Below are positions 10,201 to 21,884 of a DNA stretch of 49,184 nt, one piece after another (position 1 is the first letter of the stretch; each line of letters begins with the position of its first letter). The position numbers were made by a program, and so were the translations under genes. Below the pieces are notes generated by a model. That model worked only from the letters and a program-made list of their open reading frames with translations, did no database searches and had not been told where the DNA came from. The stretch is from Gymnopus androsaceus JB14. Lineage: Eukaryota > Basidiomycota > Agaricomycetes > Agaricales > Omphalotaceae. The stretch lies in the NCBI GenBank assembly GCA_009733575.1, contig ML769808.1, forward strand, positions 1-49,184, read 5' to 3'.

Positions 10201-13115
10201 GGCAGCGGGCAAAGAAGAGCGGAGGGGAGGTTCGGGACTAGAAGGGGAGATAGCAGTGGTAGCCAGATGAGCCTCTGCCAACTCAGCCTCAACGCCCATA
10301 ATACGGGCCGCTTCACGTTCGAATACATCGTTTTCATCTTGATACGCCTCCAACTGTTGAAGTGTAATACGACGCGTTTCCGAACGAATAAGCGACAGCA
10401 GAGGTGCGACGGGAATGGAGCTAGGGAGAGTTGAGGTTGGGTCACCAAGGGGGTGACGAGTACTAAAGGGAAGGTACTCATAAATGGGGCGCTCAGAGGG
10501 GGAAAGGGGGTCTACAGGAAGAAGACCAGCGTGCTGACCAAGAGTAAGGAGAGCATCGGGATTATCGTGACTGTAGCGACGGACGAGGGAAAGGACACGG
10601 TCGCGGTGGGGGGAAGCAGCAATCAACATGATGTTGAGCGCCTGGTCCACACGAAAAACGCACTCTCTGAAGTGCAAACGAAGACGTTCAGCCGCCCGCT
10701 CCGCATGCGTGTAATGGTCGGAATTGGAACGACCCAGGTGAAGGGAGGCGTGGATCTCTTGGATGAGGAACCCAGCACGACGAAGGACCTCGTTCAAGGC
10801 AGAGGTGGGATTGGCAACCACGAGGTGCCGGTATGAAGTAGCAAGGGAGCCCAAATCATGCCGATACTCCTCGAGCCTGTCACGCAACCGCGAATTGGCC
10901 AAGACCAACTCCTCCCTCGAGGAAAAACCCTCCAGTTCGGTCTCTAGCTCAGAATTTGTCTCCCCAAGAGACTTGGCCAACGCATTGGCCAACGAGGCCA
11001 CCTCCCGCCAATGCTCACAGGTCCCCAAAAGCTCGTGGATAATGGTAGAATTGTTACCAATCTCTACCTCTCTGCGAGTGACGCGGTCGAATAGGGTTTT
11101 GCGACGGGCCTCCGCATTTTCAAGCTCTTGGGTTTGGCGGGCGACCAATGCCTCCAATTCACGAATACGACGCCCGGGATCCTAGAGAGGAAGCAATTAG
11201 CGAAGTAGAGAATTGACAAGGTGGAAACGACTCACAGGTTGCTCTGGTGTCACAAGCGTTTCGTACAAAGCCGCCCGAGCAGCAGCAGCGTTCGCAGCGC
11301 CCGCACTTTCAGCCAGAGCCTCCATTCTATGACGCATTTCCTCGTACTCAAGCTCTCGACGATGGAGATCATCCTCTCGCTGTTGCAAAAGACGGCGGGT
11401 GTCCTCAAGTTGCGAAGTCAGATGCGAGTTAGTCAACTCGTACTGATCCACCAGGGCCCGACTCTGCTCCAACTCTGTTTGAACCGCACCTAACTCACGG
11501 TGTGAGTTCATCAACTCTTCACGCAGATGTCGGGGGTTACTTTGCCGTGCGGGAGGCATTGAAGGCTAGGAAGAGAGAAATGGAAAAGGAGTAAGAAGGA
11601 AATTTATAGTCGAAAGGGTCAGGCACGTACCAATTCTTCCCACCGACTGGGACTCCTCACAGTTAGGCGACTGGGATTCCCATAGGCCAAATCGACAAGG
11701 GCAGGGATTGACGTACGTCCCCGGGCTATGTGAGAGTGGACCTGGGCATAGGCAGCCGAGTCGACTCCAGGTGAACCCTGACGAGGGCCGCCAACTACCG
11801 GATCCGGCTGATCCGCGGAGGTTGGAGGGTGAACAGAAGGCGACGGCTCAGGCAAATGGGTTATGCGTGGAACCTCAGCGGGAGAGGGAGAACGACGTGG
11901 AGGAGGCGGGCGGGGAGCACGTACACAAGAGGAACCACCAACTCTCGGAAGCACATGGGGCTGTTGGGGGCCTGCAGAACCATGACTCTTCCCTTTACCC
12001 TTGGCCTTCCCCTTAACCCCGGACTCCGCCTCGTTATGAGCACGCGCCTTAGCAGCCTGTTTGCGATCATGCGCCAAAATCTTGTTAAGAGTTTGGAGGG
12101 CACTAGTACGCTCCTGAGCGGCCCACTTGTCGTACTCTACCAACTCCTGTTCCAGCTGCGTCCGAGGACGAGCAGTACTCCCAGAGGAGGCGCGAGAATC
12201 AATGGCGGACAAGGGAGGAGGAGTTTGCGGGAGAGGTGGGGAACGGGGACGAGCAGGAATACGGAGAGTGAGGGCGGGATGAGAAAAGGGGGGTGTGGCG
12301 GGCCGTGGAGGAACACCAGAAGACCCCGCAAGAGGCGGGGAAGTGACAGGATCCACCACAAGGGGCGTTACCTGCGTTGTGCTTGTCACCTTACGGGTGG
12401 ACCTACGAGTGCCAGGAGCAGGATGAGAAGGAGGATCAGGACTTGGCGCACGGGGGCCCATGAACCTGTACGTGCCCTGGATCGTACCTTTACGAGGGGG
12501 TCCAAATTTAGCAGTCTCGAGTACAAGATCACCCAAATCAGAACCCGAGGAGGAAGAGCGGACACTAGGCGGGTCGGTGGAGCGCACGAGCTGCTCGAAA
12601 AGATCATCGCCAACGCGATAAGCGTCATAGCCTCTGAGATGGATGGAAGGCAGGTGCATCTCAAACATTTGACGAGCCCAGTTCAACGACTGTCTGCTAC
12701 TACGAGCAAAACGCCGATATCGATACAAGGTCGCGTGAGAGCACTTCTTCTGACTCGACGAACACGAAGCACATGCGAGACGAAGGGCTCCAGCGGATAC
12801 GCACGGTTTATGGGTAGTCGCACAGCGTTGACAGGGACCGAGACGAGCAGCGACAGTCGACCACCCGGGATCGTCGCGCAGGTAGTGGTCGGGCGGAACA
12901 CCCCCCAACGAGAACGTACCCTTGAGGTCGTCCGAAATCTTCGCGGTGAGGGTCGTAGAGGCAGTAGTCTGGGAGATGCTCTGCCTGGACGTTGATGCAT
13001 CGGCGGCAGTAGAATGAGAGGATGAATTGGAGGAAGAGGAAGGCCTTCCAGACGAGGACCTTTTGGTCTTTTTACGGGGAGCATCGTCAGAAGGGGAGGA
13101 AGGCCTTTTGGACAT
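10198..13115 (-). CDS. Cys-rich and coiled-coil protein, probably retroelement-associated
   Basis: Three phase-0 exons (13115-11631, 11565-11236, 11181-10198) give 932 aa. The start at 13115 (MSKRPSSPSDDAPRKK) is preferred over an ATG 19 codons upstream because the upstream part is hydrophobic and atypical. The order is: a basic Ser-rich N-terminus, a Cys cluster near residues 110-145 (CQRC...C...CASC...KKC, a possible zinc site), a long Pro/Ser/Arg-rich disordered part, then from about residue 500 to 800 coiled coils (LREELMNSHRELGAVQTELE and following). I do not know a function. Proteins of this layout are repeated in Agaricomycete genomes, and the gypsy pol relic 0.5 kb upstream suggests a retroelement-associated gene; that link is inference. 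Confidence 0.55.
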
Positions 13116-13250
13116 TTTGGGAAGTTGATGATGAAGGATAAGAAGAACGTTGAAGTGGCAACAATTTGACACTTAGTTTTTTCAACTGTTTGTTGGCGCG
13201 TGTGGGTCCAACGGCGATCACGTTGTTCTAGAACCCGCAACGCGTCGAAC

Positions 13251-13257
13251 TATATAT
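13251..13257 (-). promoter_or_regulatory. TATA-like box for the Cys-rich/coiled-coil gene
   Basis: A TATATAT run, read on the minus strand, lies about 136 bp upstream of the ATG at 13115. The distance suits a basidiomycete core promoter. Confidence 0.4.
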
Positions 13258-13639
13258 CGGCATGCCCCCCGTAAATGCTACGGGCCCTAGATGGGGGGGG
13301 TAATCCTTGTATCACCAATTATCACTACACTCCCCTGCTATCCCCTTCCTATACCCATAAACATTGGCCCGACGCACGATCTCCCCGCGCGCCGCACCTT
13401 TACACTACTATACGACATACCTACAATTGTACCTATAAAGGCCCAACAACCTCGTCGGACGATCCTGGTCTTGATATTAACTACTTTTGCTCCCGATTCT
13501 TGCTTTTCTCTCTATATTTCTATTTACTCTGTGCTTATCTCTACTCTTTTCAATATACGCTTGTTCTGGTGACATCTTCTTGACTACCGCGTCGACTTGA
13601 GACTGCCAGCAAGCTCATACAACAACCTACATGCCGTCG

Positions 13640-14190
13640 TTGTCTCGTATATTCAGATCACAACTTGCAATACTTCACCATGACAAAGGTGTTGACAAGA
13701 AGACAAGCACGTTGGTCCGAAACCCTGTCCGCCTACGATTATACCATCAACTACTGACCAGGGACGCTGGGGGCGAAACCAGACGCAGGATGTATATCCA
13801 AAACGCGGAGCGGAACTGGCTCACGCGAAACTGGCCAATGAAGGAATTCTTATTCCACCCGACAGTTTAAACACATCCCCAGTACAACGGGGAATCACCA
13901 GCCTAGCAATGGAAAACGTGATCCTGGCCAGAATACGAACCGCAGCGCCCGACAAGCACGTCGAAATGGTGGCGGGAGGAGCAGCTGAAGGGGAAGAATG
14001 GGCGGAAGGTGTGGTCAGGGACGGAGTTCAACGAGTGGGCTCCTTGGCGAAGCATGGCGGGCGGAGTTGTTGATTGAGGAATGGGAAAAGGCGCACCCAA
14101 GGAAGAGCTAAAAACAATCTCTTGCAGGAGCTAAAGAAGATGGCTCAGGAGCAGAACGAGGACGAGGAGGAAGAAGGGGTGCAGTAAAGC
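13640..14190 (+). pseudogene. Ty3/gypsy pol relic: RNase H end to integrase linker
   Basis: The frame reading [20 protein letters not shown] then [15 protein letters not shown] is the conserved C-terminal end of Ty3/gypsy RNase H, followed by a stop where an Arg is normally seen and then PGTLGAKPDA. After a frame change it goes on as ELAHAKLANEGILIPPD and MENVILARIRTAAPD, which fit the RNase H-integrase linker. There is no reverse transcriptase upstream and no intact integrase downstream, so this is debris. The 13.27-13.62 kb stretch before it may be non-coding retroelement sequence. Confidence 0.75.
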
Positions 14191-15342
14191 GCCCGATTAC
14201 GCTGAGTGGTCCATTAATTCTATTTCTAAATTTCCATCCCGCGCTTGCGGCGTTAAATTTCTCAAGCCACGGCCATAAATTCTTCACTTTCAAACGTCCC
14301 ATCGACCTTCTGTCGCCCATTCGTGTTTCGAAAACGCCACGAAACATGCTCATGAACAAGTCCTCTGCCTGGATCTAGCGCGCCGCTCGTAGAAACATAC
14401 CTACCCTCCCGCCTCCTCCAGATGATATGAGTGAACCAAAATATGCTTTTTTACTCTTCTCAAATACTGCCAGGTAAGCGCTGCATGTCTTCAAGTTGGG
14501 AATCATATTAAATCATGATCTAGTTCTGCCTAGCCAACAGGCATCTCCTACTGTTCCATTCCGTGAACTTGGATGAATGTTTCTGGCATACTACTTGTGG
14601 CTCCCATTTTTACTGAATTTCCGATAGGCTGTCGTCTGCGTATCCCAGCGTGGAAGTTACAACAGCGTAGAGCTACCGTCTCAACTGCCGAAAGACAACT
14701 TTTTGTTAAAAGATCTCGAACCTCTTAATTGGATCAAAACCTAGTCCCTTGAGATTCCGCATCTCTCACCGACAGATGTGACGATGCAAGCCAAGATCAT
14801 GGCGGACCATCCAAAATGGACTGACGTCGTCGATATGTATCACCACCTTTCACGCCTGTCCCTGTCTGCGCATTCGCTGACAGGGGTCGTAAGAACGCAG
14901 ACAACTCTGCGAATCCTCCAGGCTTTGACTCGGACATGTCTGAACGTGTGCAGTTGTTATCAGACCGTGTTTTGTGGTATGACATTGGTACCGGAAGGCC
15001 GAGTTTGGAATTATGGACTGGTTTTACTTTTCTGGTTTGCTACTCTCGAACAAGGAGAGGCCAGCGCTGATGTTGAGAATAGCTTTGCTTGATCTTCTTT
15101 TGTGTGTTTCTTGTCATAAATTTATCGCTGTATTTGTATACTGTACAGGACTACATATGGTTCCTCCAACGCAACCTCCCTTGTCAGACGAGTCAGGCTA
15201 CATGAATTAACCTCGTAGGTGGATTTCGTGCAGGTGCGTGCACTCGCTGGCTCGATCGATTAGACTCCTATGAACCACGGGATTTAATCCGATAAAAACA
15301 TTCGCAGGTAAAAGTACAGTACAAACAAAAACTTGGTATGAT
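14191..15342. other. Stretch without a supportable gene
   Basis: Several short open frames exist on both strands, but none shows a recognisable domain, good splice sites or coding-like composition over any length. A plus-strand stretch near 14.94-15.05 kb (VQLLSDRVLWYDIGTGRPSL) may be a remnant of a coding exon. I see no repeats. Confidence 0.35.
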
Positions 15343-16984
15343 CTAAGGTGCAGCGACATTAGACAGACGTGTTCCTACCATTCCCTTCAGCATCTCCGTC
15401 ATATCCTCCACTGCACTAAGCCAATCCGAGTCCAACGCCTGTTCTGTGTGGTCACCGAGTTTGTTCAGAGCCAAGCGCCACCACTTTGTACAAATGAGGA
15501 GTCCTAGCCACCCGTTCTGGCCATGTTTGTCTAGTTGGAGGTAGTTACCACCAAACTTGTTGAACGGCGCTGGCCTATTGTTAGCAACCGTTCTCCAAGT
15601 TGGTTGCAACTGGCACCACCACGTCCACACACGCTCGGCAAAATCCTTTACAGCTTCGACATTGGATAAATCAGCGATAATTTCCTCCGCGACTGCTTTT
15701 TTTCTCCCCTGAATCATCCAAGCAGTAAGTTCTTGAGGCCTGCTCTTTTTGAGCCCATGGGCCGGATTATGCCAGTGATAGCTAGCCTCGAAGAGAATGT
15801 ACTGGTGGAGAAGGGTAGCGTATTGCTCCCCCAAGTCATCCGAGATGTAGTCAAACCCGTTCTTAAACCATTTCGCGGCCGGGTCATTGATGAACTGAGA
15901 GTGGTATACTCGCATGAGTTCAAATTGGTGATCTTGACCAAGTACAGTATCAGCCTATGCAAAATTGTGTCAGAGAGGGTGCAGTTGGAGATGGTACGAG
16001 ACCTACTTGGGCTTTCTTGGTGGGGACTACCGAAACAGCCAACTGCGAGACAGTTGTACCCTATATATAAAAGAAACTCAGAACGGATTGCAACAGAGAC
16101 TGAACAAGGTACCTGGGATGTGTTCTCATTGCTACCACCAGCGATGGCGAGTATCAGGGGTCCGGAGTCAGTCCTAGCTATACTAGCATTGCCTCTACTT
16201 GTCTGCGATTCTGTGACGGGGTCAGTTTGGATGAAGGCGTTGCGCCTCTTAGCCTGTAATTAGATCAGTATCAATGGTGATACCTAAAAGGCATAAACAG
16301 ACGTCGATCTTGAGGATGCGTTCAGCAAGAGCACGATTTGCCTAGATTTCCTAAAGTAAGTAACTTACTCTTGGAGAGACAGAAGGCGACATACTGCTTG
16401 GGAATCAAGGAGCTCAGCTCTTACAGATGACAAGTGCTTTTCGATAGTGTTCTGTCTTTGGAAGGCCTGGTCTCGTACTGTTGTCAGCTCTATTTCAAGT
16501 TGGAGAAGCTTGCTGTGTTGGTTTTCAGCGTTCTGCAGTGCCAGATGTGAGAGTTGTGTTCCGTATAGAAAGCAATGACATACAATTTGTTTATCGAGCT
16601 TGCTTTCCAACTCTTCAATATAGTTGGACATATCCTCGATTTCCTTGTTCAGAGATTGGTTTTGAAACTCGTGCACCTAAATACCATACAGCGTCAGTGG
16701 CAATTTCGACAGGGCGCTCTAAAAGGGGCTCACCGACTCCTCGAGTTCTTCTACCTGCAGCCTTAACCTAGCAATCACTTCATGCAATTCTTTGTTTTGT
16801 GCAAATACGAGCTTGGCATCTCCAACGGGATCGTTGACAGATGCTTTCGTCTTAGGAAGCTTCCTCTGGTCGGGTGTTTTGATCGGTACAAAAAGGAGAA
16901 ACGAAAAGCTATAGAACTCACCTGGGAGCGTGTACCTGGAGGTACCACAGGGGAGACCGATCGATTTCGCTTCGAGCCGCGCAT
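15343..16984 (-). CDS. Coiled-coil protein with WW-rich C-terminal domain, divergent from a transposase
   Basis: Eight exons, all phase 0 (16984-16922, 16865-16734, 16676-16584, 16532-16395, 16341-16303, 16253-16113, 16060-16007, 15954-15343), give 423 aa. The start MRGSKRNRSVSPVVPPGTRS is basic. Residues about 40-150 form coiled coils (NKELHEVIARLRLQVEELEE and following), one short piece per exon. The last exon is a helical domain with conserved-looking aromatic motifs (FAERVWTWWCQLQPTWR, GQNGWLGLLICTKWW). I have no name for it, but the pattern recurs in Agaricomycete-specific proteins. Its ATG is 169 bp from the transposase ATG on the other strand, so the two may be co-expressed. A TnpA-like accessory role is possible but unproven. 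The fifth donor (GTCTGT) is weak. Confidence 0.65.
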
Positions 16985-17153
16985 CGTTCAAGAAGGGGAA
17001 CAAGAGTTGGTTATTTGTGCGTCTGTGCATTCCGGGTTATATACATAGGCTCAGAAACAAAGGGCATTGAGCAATCTTCCGGACCGGGATCCCACGAAAG
17101 CCTTGCCATCACACAATAATAATTGCACCCAGCCTGCAGCTCTGGATCATGCA
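16985..17153. promoter_or_regulatory. Short shared bidirectional promoter region
   Basis: Only 169 bp separate the ATG of the coiled-coil gene (16984, minus) from the preferred ATG of the transposase (17154, plus). TATATA-like sequence lies near 17038-17045. Both transcripts must start in or near this stretch. Confidence 0.5.
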
Positions 17154-20100
17154 ATGGCACCCAAGAGAGACCGATATGCTGCTCTTCTAGATACACAAGA
17201 GTTTAGAAGGACAGTGAAACACCAAACCCAGGCGAACCGTGCTACACTGCCGTCTGCCTCTTTGTTCCAAAATTCCCTTTCCGATGCTTCGACATCCGTC
17301 CACCCGCCTTCCTCATCACAGGATCCCTCATATTGGGAATCCTTGTTTCGCCGGGGCACCCAGCATAATAGCGACCGGTTTGGAAGCATGTTAAAGGATA
17401 AGTATCCATCACCAGCGCCGCATCTTCCTGAAGCCCCGGAAGAGTCTTTGGATCAATACGGCCTTGCTGTCATGGCCACTGCTGTGCTTGATAGTGAACA
17501 GGACATTTCCACCCGACCTCACGCTGTTGATGATGAATTGCTCGCAAGCGTTGTTGAAGATCTCCACAAACAAGCGGCAAGTAGTAATTGTAGACTTCTA
17601 TCTCCTGAGCTTACCAATTTAGATCGAGAGCTCTTTGTCATCGGAGCATGGGTCGCGATTATTTGGTGATCCTAAAATAATCAACGCAGCCACGGAATCT
17701 GCAATCTTTGAGGCCCGCTCTCTCCAGCAGGAAATAGACAAGTACCGCACAATTCTGGGTGAACTTCAACCGCCAATCAGCGAAGCTTACGTTCAATCCA
17801 CGTTATTTCAAGTAGAAAACTCTGTCAAGTCTATCTCTCGCGAGCTGAGCTTGATCAAACGCGCTGAGGCAGCCGTAGACGTTGCGAAAGCACGCTCCCT
17901 CGCATTCGCTCTTGAAGACACTCTTACCCAGTTGCGGGAGCGATTTCCAAGTGACGGTCCTATCAGAATTGACAATGGTGCGTTATTTGTACAATTCCGT
18001 GTATCTAGACTCAGTGAAGAGCTAGAACATGCGTTTGCGAACCCAGCTCGAGGGCGCAGTGCACCAGCACTTATCGCCTACACTCTGGCCCTTGTTCAAC
18101 GAGTTTTTCTGGGGGCAGGTCACAGAGCTGCTGGGTTCACCCTGCGAATGTTATCCCTTTTTGGTGACTCATTGACGGCTCTGGCAGGAGGTCCCAACCA
18201 AGCTCAAAAAGAAGCAATGGCTCAAGTTCCGAGAACCATTGAAACTGTTGAGCGCCGGTTTAACCTGGATGTTCTGACAACTCCGTATGCCATTTGCCCA
18301 TCCTGCAGCTTTACCCATAAACCAACATATCCTAACGGACCAGAGGCTGAGCCTGCGTATCCCGAGATCTGCGGCTACCAAAATGCCTCTTTCCGAGGCC
18401 CTTGTACTACTTCCCTGCTGCAGTTTGGTCGTCCCATAAAAACTTTACTATACTGTTCTTTTTTTGAATGGTTTGGGCGTCTGCTTGCTCTACCAGGAAT
18501 AGAGGAATACGGGGATAAATTCTGCGGAGAGATTTCAGACGCTCCCGAGACACCGACTGACAAATTCCGGCCATCCGATGGACGGTTCTACAGGGAACTT
18601 CGGGATGGGAATGGAAACCTTTTTGTTCTAGACCGAGGAGGGCAAGGGAGATGGATCTTGAGCCTTCACGCTGATTTCTTCAACATAGAAGGAAATATAA
18701 TTGGCGGCCAGCATTCATCCACCGGGGTTATGTCTGTCACAGTTCTTAATTTCCCTCCAGCGATGAGGGATGACGTTGGCTTTACATTCATTCCAGGACT
18801 TATCCCTGGATTCTACGAACCTGACTCGAAAGAAGCAGAGCATCAGCACTATTTGAAGCCATTTGTGGACGAGCTTGTGGCTGGATACGAGCACGGCGTC
18901 TGCTACTACGGCTCTCATTCATCATCCACTAATTTAGATGAACATGTCCCATACTCTCGTGTCCATAAATTTGCTCTGGGCCCTGTCGTGATGGATTTCA
19001 AAGCAGCGCGGCCTTTTGCTGGTCTCTCTGACATTGGCTCTCGTCTTTATTGCATTTACTGCAAAGTCTGGCACCGGTTCTACCGTCTCCGTACCGATTT
19101 TGAGGCATGGGTTCGGAATGATGATACTCGCCTGCGGGAGGGAGCACAAAAGTGGAAATCTGCTCACTCCCAGAATGAACGAGAATCAATTCTGCATCGT
19201 TATGGGACCCGGTTCTCCGAGTTGTGGAGGTTACCATACTTTAGCCCTACAAAGCAACTTGTTGTTGACCCCATGCACGCATGGTACCTTGTTATCCTAC
19301 AGCGATTCTTCCGAGGAAAGCACGCTTTAGGCCTCGAAAATCCCCACAAGCGTGCCAACAAGCCCTCTGATGATGCCGATGAAGCAGCGTACACTGCTGC
19401 TGAGATAGCTGTAGCTGATGAGACTAGCCCAATTGCCTTTCGTCATGACTTTGCGTTCCCCCCTGATCTTGCTCTCGTCGGATCAAACCCAGATACCCCA
19501 CTGCCAGATATTCTACCATCTGATGACCACGAGGACCAGCTACAAACACTGGGCTGGACTCACCTTTCAGAAAACCGGAACTCACTTCGCTCGATGCGCA
19601 TTGAGTGGATGAAACCTATCCTGGCAGCGAATGCCAATGGCATTGCAAATGACGTTGGTGCGATACATCTTATTCTGTCAGAAGCATCCCCATCTCTACC
19701 AGAGTATGAAGAATTCGAGCGCAGATTAGTTAAGCATCGCTGGATCCCTTTGCTTTATGTCTGCAATGATATAATGGAGTTTCCTGCGGATAAATATATT
19801 TCATTTGCAGCTCAGCCGGTCATACCAGAAAGAGCGGTCACCAAAGCCGAACTAGCGGCAGCTCTTCGCAGCTGGGTGGGGTTTTATTTGTGTTTTTTGT
19901 TGACAAGACGTTCTAATCTTATTTCACAGAGAACTTCCAAGATTATGGACCAAGAATCTTTCTCGTGGCCCCATTTCACACCGATGTCTATCCCTGCGCC
20001 TGAAGCCCCTTGGGCACGTCACGTTCCTTCAGCAATAACATCATTACACCGGTTCAATGATACAGAGCGTGCTCTTCTTCACGAAAACCTTGTAACAAGA

Positions 20101-21642
20101 ATGAGTTACAATTCGGCTCGACATATTGGTGACATCCACCGTCTACTCTGTGCGCCTCTGAATGACAACTCTGAACGTGGGTTGAAAACACTGGCAGTGC
20201 AACTGGCGAAGATCAATGTCGATGCACTGAAGTATGTCTGCATTGACCTGAATTGTTTGCCAAGGGAGAAGCTTACAAAGTCTGTGCTTGTCCAAGCCCT
20301 GATTGACTGGGTATGTTCCTTCCATTAGTGTGGGTCGCTCCAATAATTTATTCTACTAGAGGAAAGTCAAACCAATAGAACCTCTTCCCAAAGTACCCAT
20401 TGACTCTTCGGCACTTCTGTATCGTCTCCAGAGAGGAGTTCAAGACATTACTCATCCATCGTGGCTCAAGAAGCCGCCGCATGATGTCGGGCTTCCCAGA
20501 GCTGGTACGCTTAAAGCTGAACATTGGAGCAACATATACACGGTCTTCCTTCCCATGGCAGTACTCAGTCTCTGGCAGCCAGCATCGCCAATCGCAGCAC
20601 CAAATGCAGCGCAAATGCGCCCAGCCCTGGACACAGTGATGCACCTGACTTGTGCTTCAATCGCAATGAACAAATCAAATATGACCGGGAATAATCGCGA
20701 ACAATTCCTTCACTCATATCGCCAACATATACTTGGGCTGAAGGCCAACTTTCCAGGCTTTGAGATCCCGACCCATCATCTTGGATTTCATATTTACGAC
20801 TTCATGGACCAATTTAGTGGTATTCGAAATTGGTCCTGCTTCAGGGGAGAGAGGATGATAGGAAAGCTCCGTCGAATTCCAATCAACCACAAGACAGGTG
20901 CGAAATCAAACCGATCTATCGTTATAACGTGCCGATAATCCTCTGTCAACAGGTGAATTTGAAGGCACACTACTGCATGCGTTTCACAAGGGGTCTGCTC
21001 TAAGGCGATGGCTTATGAGGGCGGACTGTCCAGGAATGTTGAAAACCTGTCGAAACCTACTGGACAAAGCATTTGGCTACGCTTCAACCAGCGATGACGT
21101 TGATGAAATCGACGAATCAGAAGAGGTTTTGTTGCGTCCAGAAGAATTATTACGCAGATACTTACGAACACCTGACGATATGATCCCAGAACTTGGAATC
21201 GCAACGGATGCTGTATTCTTTCCTCGGATTGAAGCACCCTTTGGTTATTACACCGTTCCTGGTGTGTCTGGTAAGGGAAACAGCTATGTTTATTTCTATC
21301 CCCGTGGTGATCCGACTCCGGGATGGGTAGCTGGGCGCATTCACTACATTTTTCAAAAGAATGGACGAACTAAGTTCGCCTTGCGCAGGAATCTCCCTTT
21401 AGTAAATGCCACTCTAGATCCAGATCCATTTTCGGCATTCTGGCATGATGGTTTCCAAGCCAAACTAGTATCGACCACTTTCTCGGAAGTGATTGAAGTG
21501 GTAGAGCCGCAATGTATATTGGGTCACACTGCGACTTGGGAACTGAATGCCGAGGTGGTGGCTGTATTGGCTATTCCAAAGGTGAGTCCGCGATTGGCTT
21601 TGGTAGGCCTTGGCCTTTACTTACACAACTATTTAGGACTAG
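17154..21642 (+). CDS. Tnp2/CACTA-like (Transposase_21-type) transposase, one apparent frameshift
   Basis: The large frame (17635-20310) has the hallmarks of fungal CACTA/Tnp2-type transposases. It contains a Cys cluster (CPSCSFTHKPTYPN...ICGYQ...GPCTTSLL), the LSLHADFFNIEGN segment, a C-x2-C motif (LYCIYCKVWHRF) and RFSELWRLPYFSPTKQLVVD followed by PMHAWYLVILQRFF. An in-frame intron near 19878-19930 and exons 20360-20897, 20953-21581 and 21637-21642 add the C-terminal region (GTLKAEHWSNIYTVFLPMAV, HHLGFHIYDFMDQFSGIRNW, RGERMIGKLRRIPINHKTGE). I prefer the ATG at 17154 (MAPKRDRYAALLDTQEF); one at 17067 is also open. The N-terminal ~160 codons are one frame off from the main frame, joining near 17600-17650, and no good intron fixes this. 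So it is either damaged or has an unusual splice. No CACTA terminal repeats were recognised. Confidence 0.75.
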
Positions 21643-21803
21643 TAGAAGTACCTACCAATTACTCATTTCGCTCCTGGAGCAACTGATATCCTTTTTATTA
21701 CCATTAGTAGCGTACTAGTAGTTTGTGCATGGATTTATCGCAGATGCATGGAAAAACGATTAGTTTAAGTTTTGAGCATACTTTTAACAATCGGCTCAAT
21801 TTG

Positions 21804-21870
21804 TTACTAAGCATCGGAGTCCCGAAGCTTTGTAAGCATGATTCGGCCCGCAATGTCCGACCAATCGCCA
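21804..21870 (+). repeat. Palindrome copy 3 with flanking LTR-like sequence
   Basis: The palindrome (21804-21835) is followed by GCATGATTCGGCCCGCAATG and a shortened form of the sequence next to copy 1. It sits just before the MULE relic and is a fragment of the LTR-like repeat. Confidence 0.65.
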
Positions 21871-21884
21871 GATCCACTTTCTCA

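Noticed and set aside
11829..12995. 388-codon plus-strand open frame
   Set aside because: It is the antisense shadow of the Pro/Ser/Arg-rich exon of the minus-strand Cys-rich gene; its own composition is Arg/Gly-rich with no features.
17154..21642. KDZ transposase identity
   Set aside because: The LSLHADFF, VVDPMHAW and ERMIGKLRRI segments fit Tnp2/CACTA-like proteins; I did not see the KDZ motifs I would expect.
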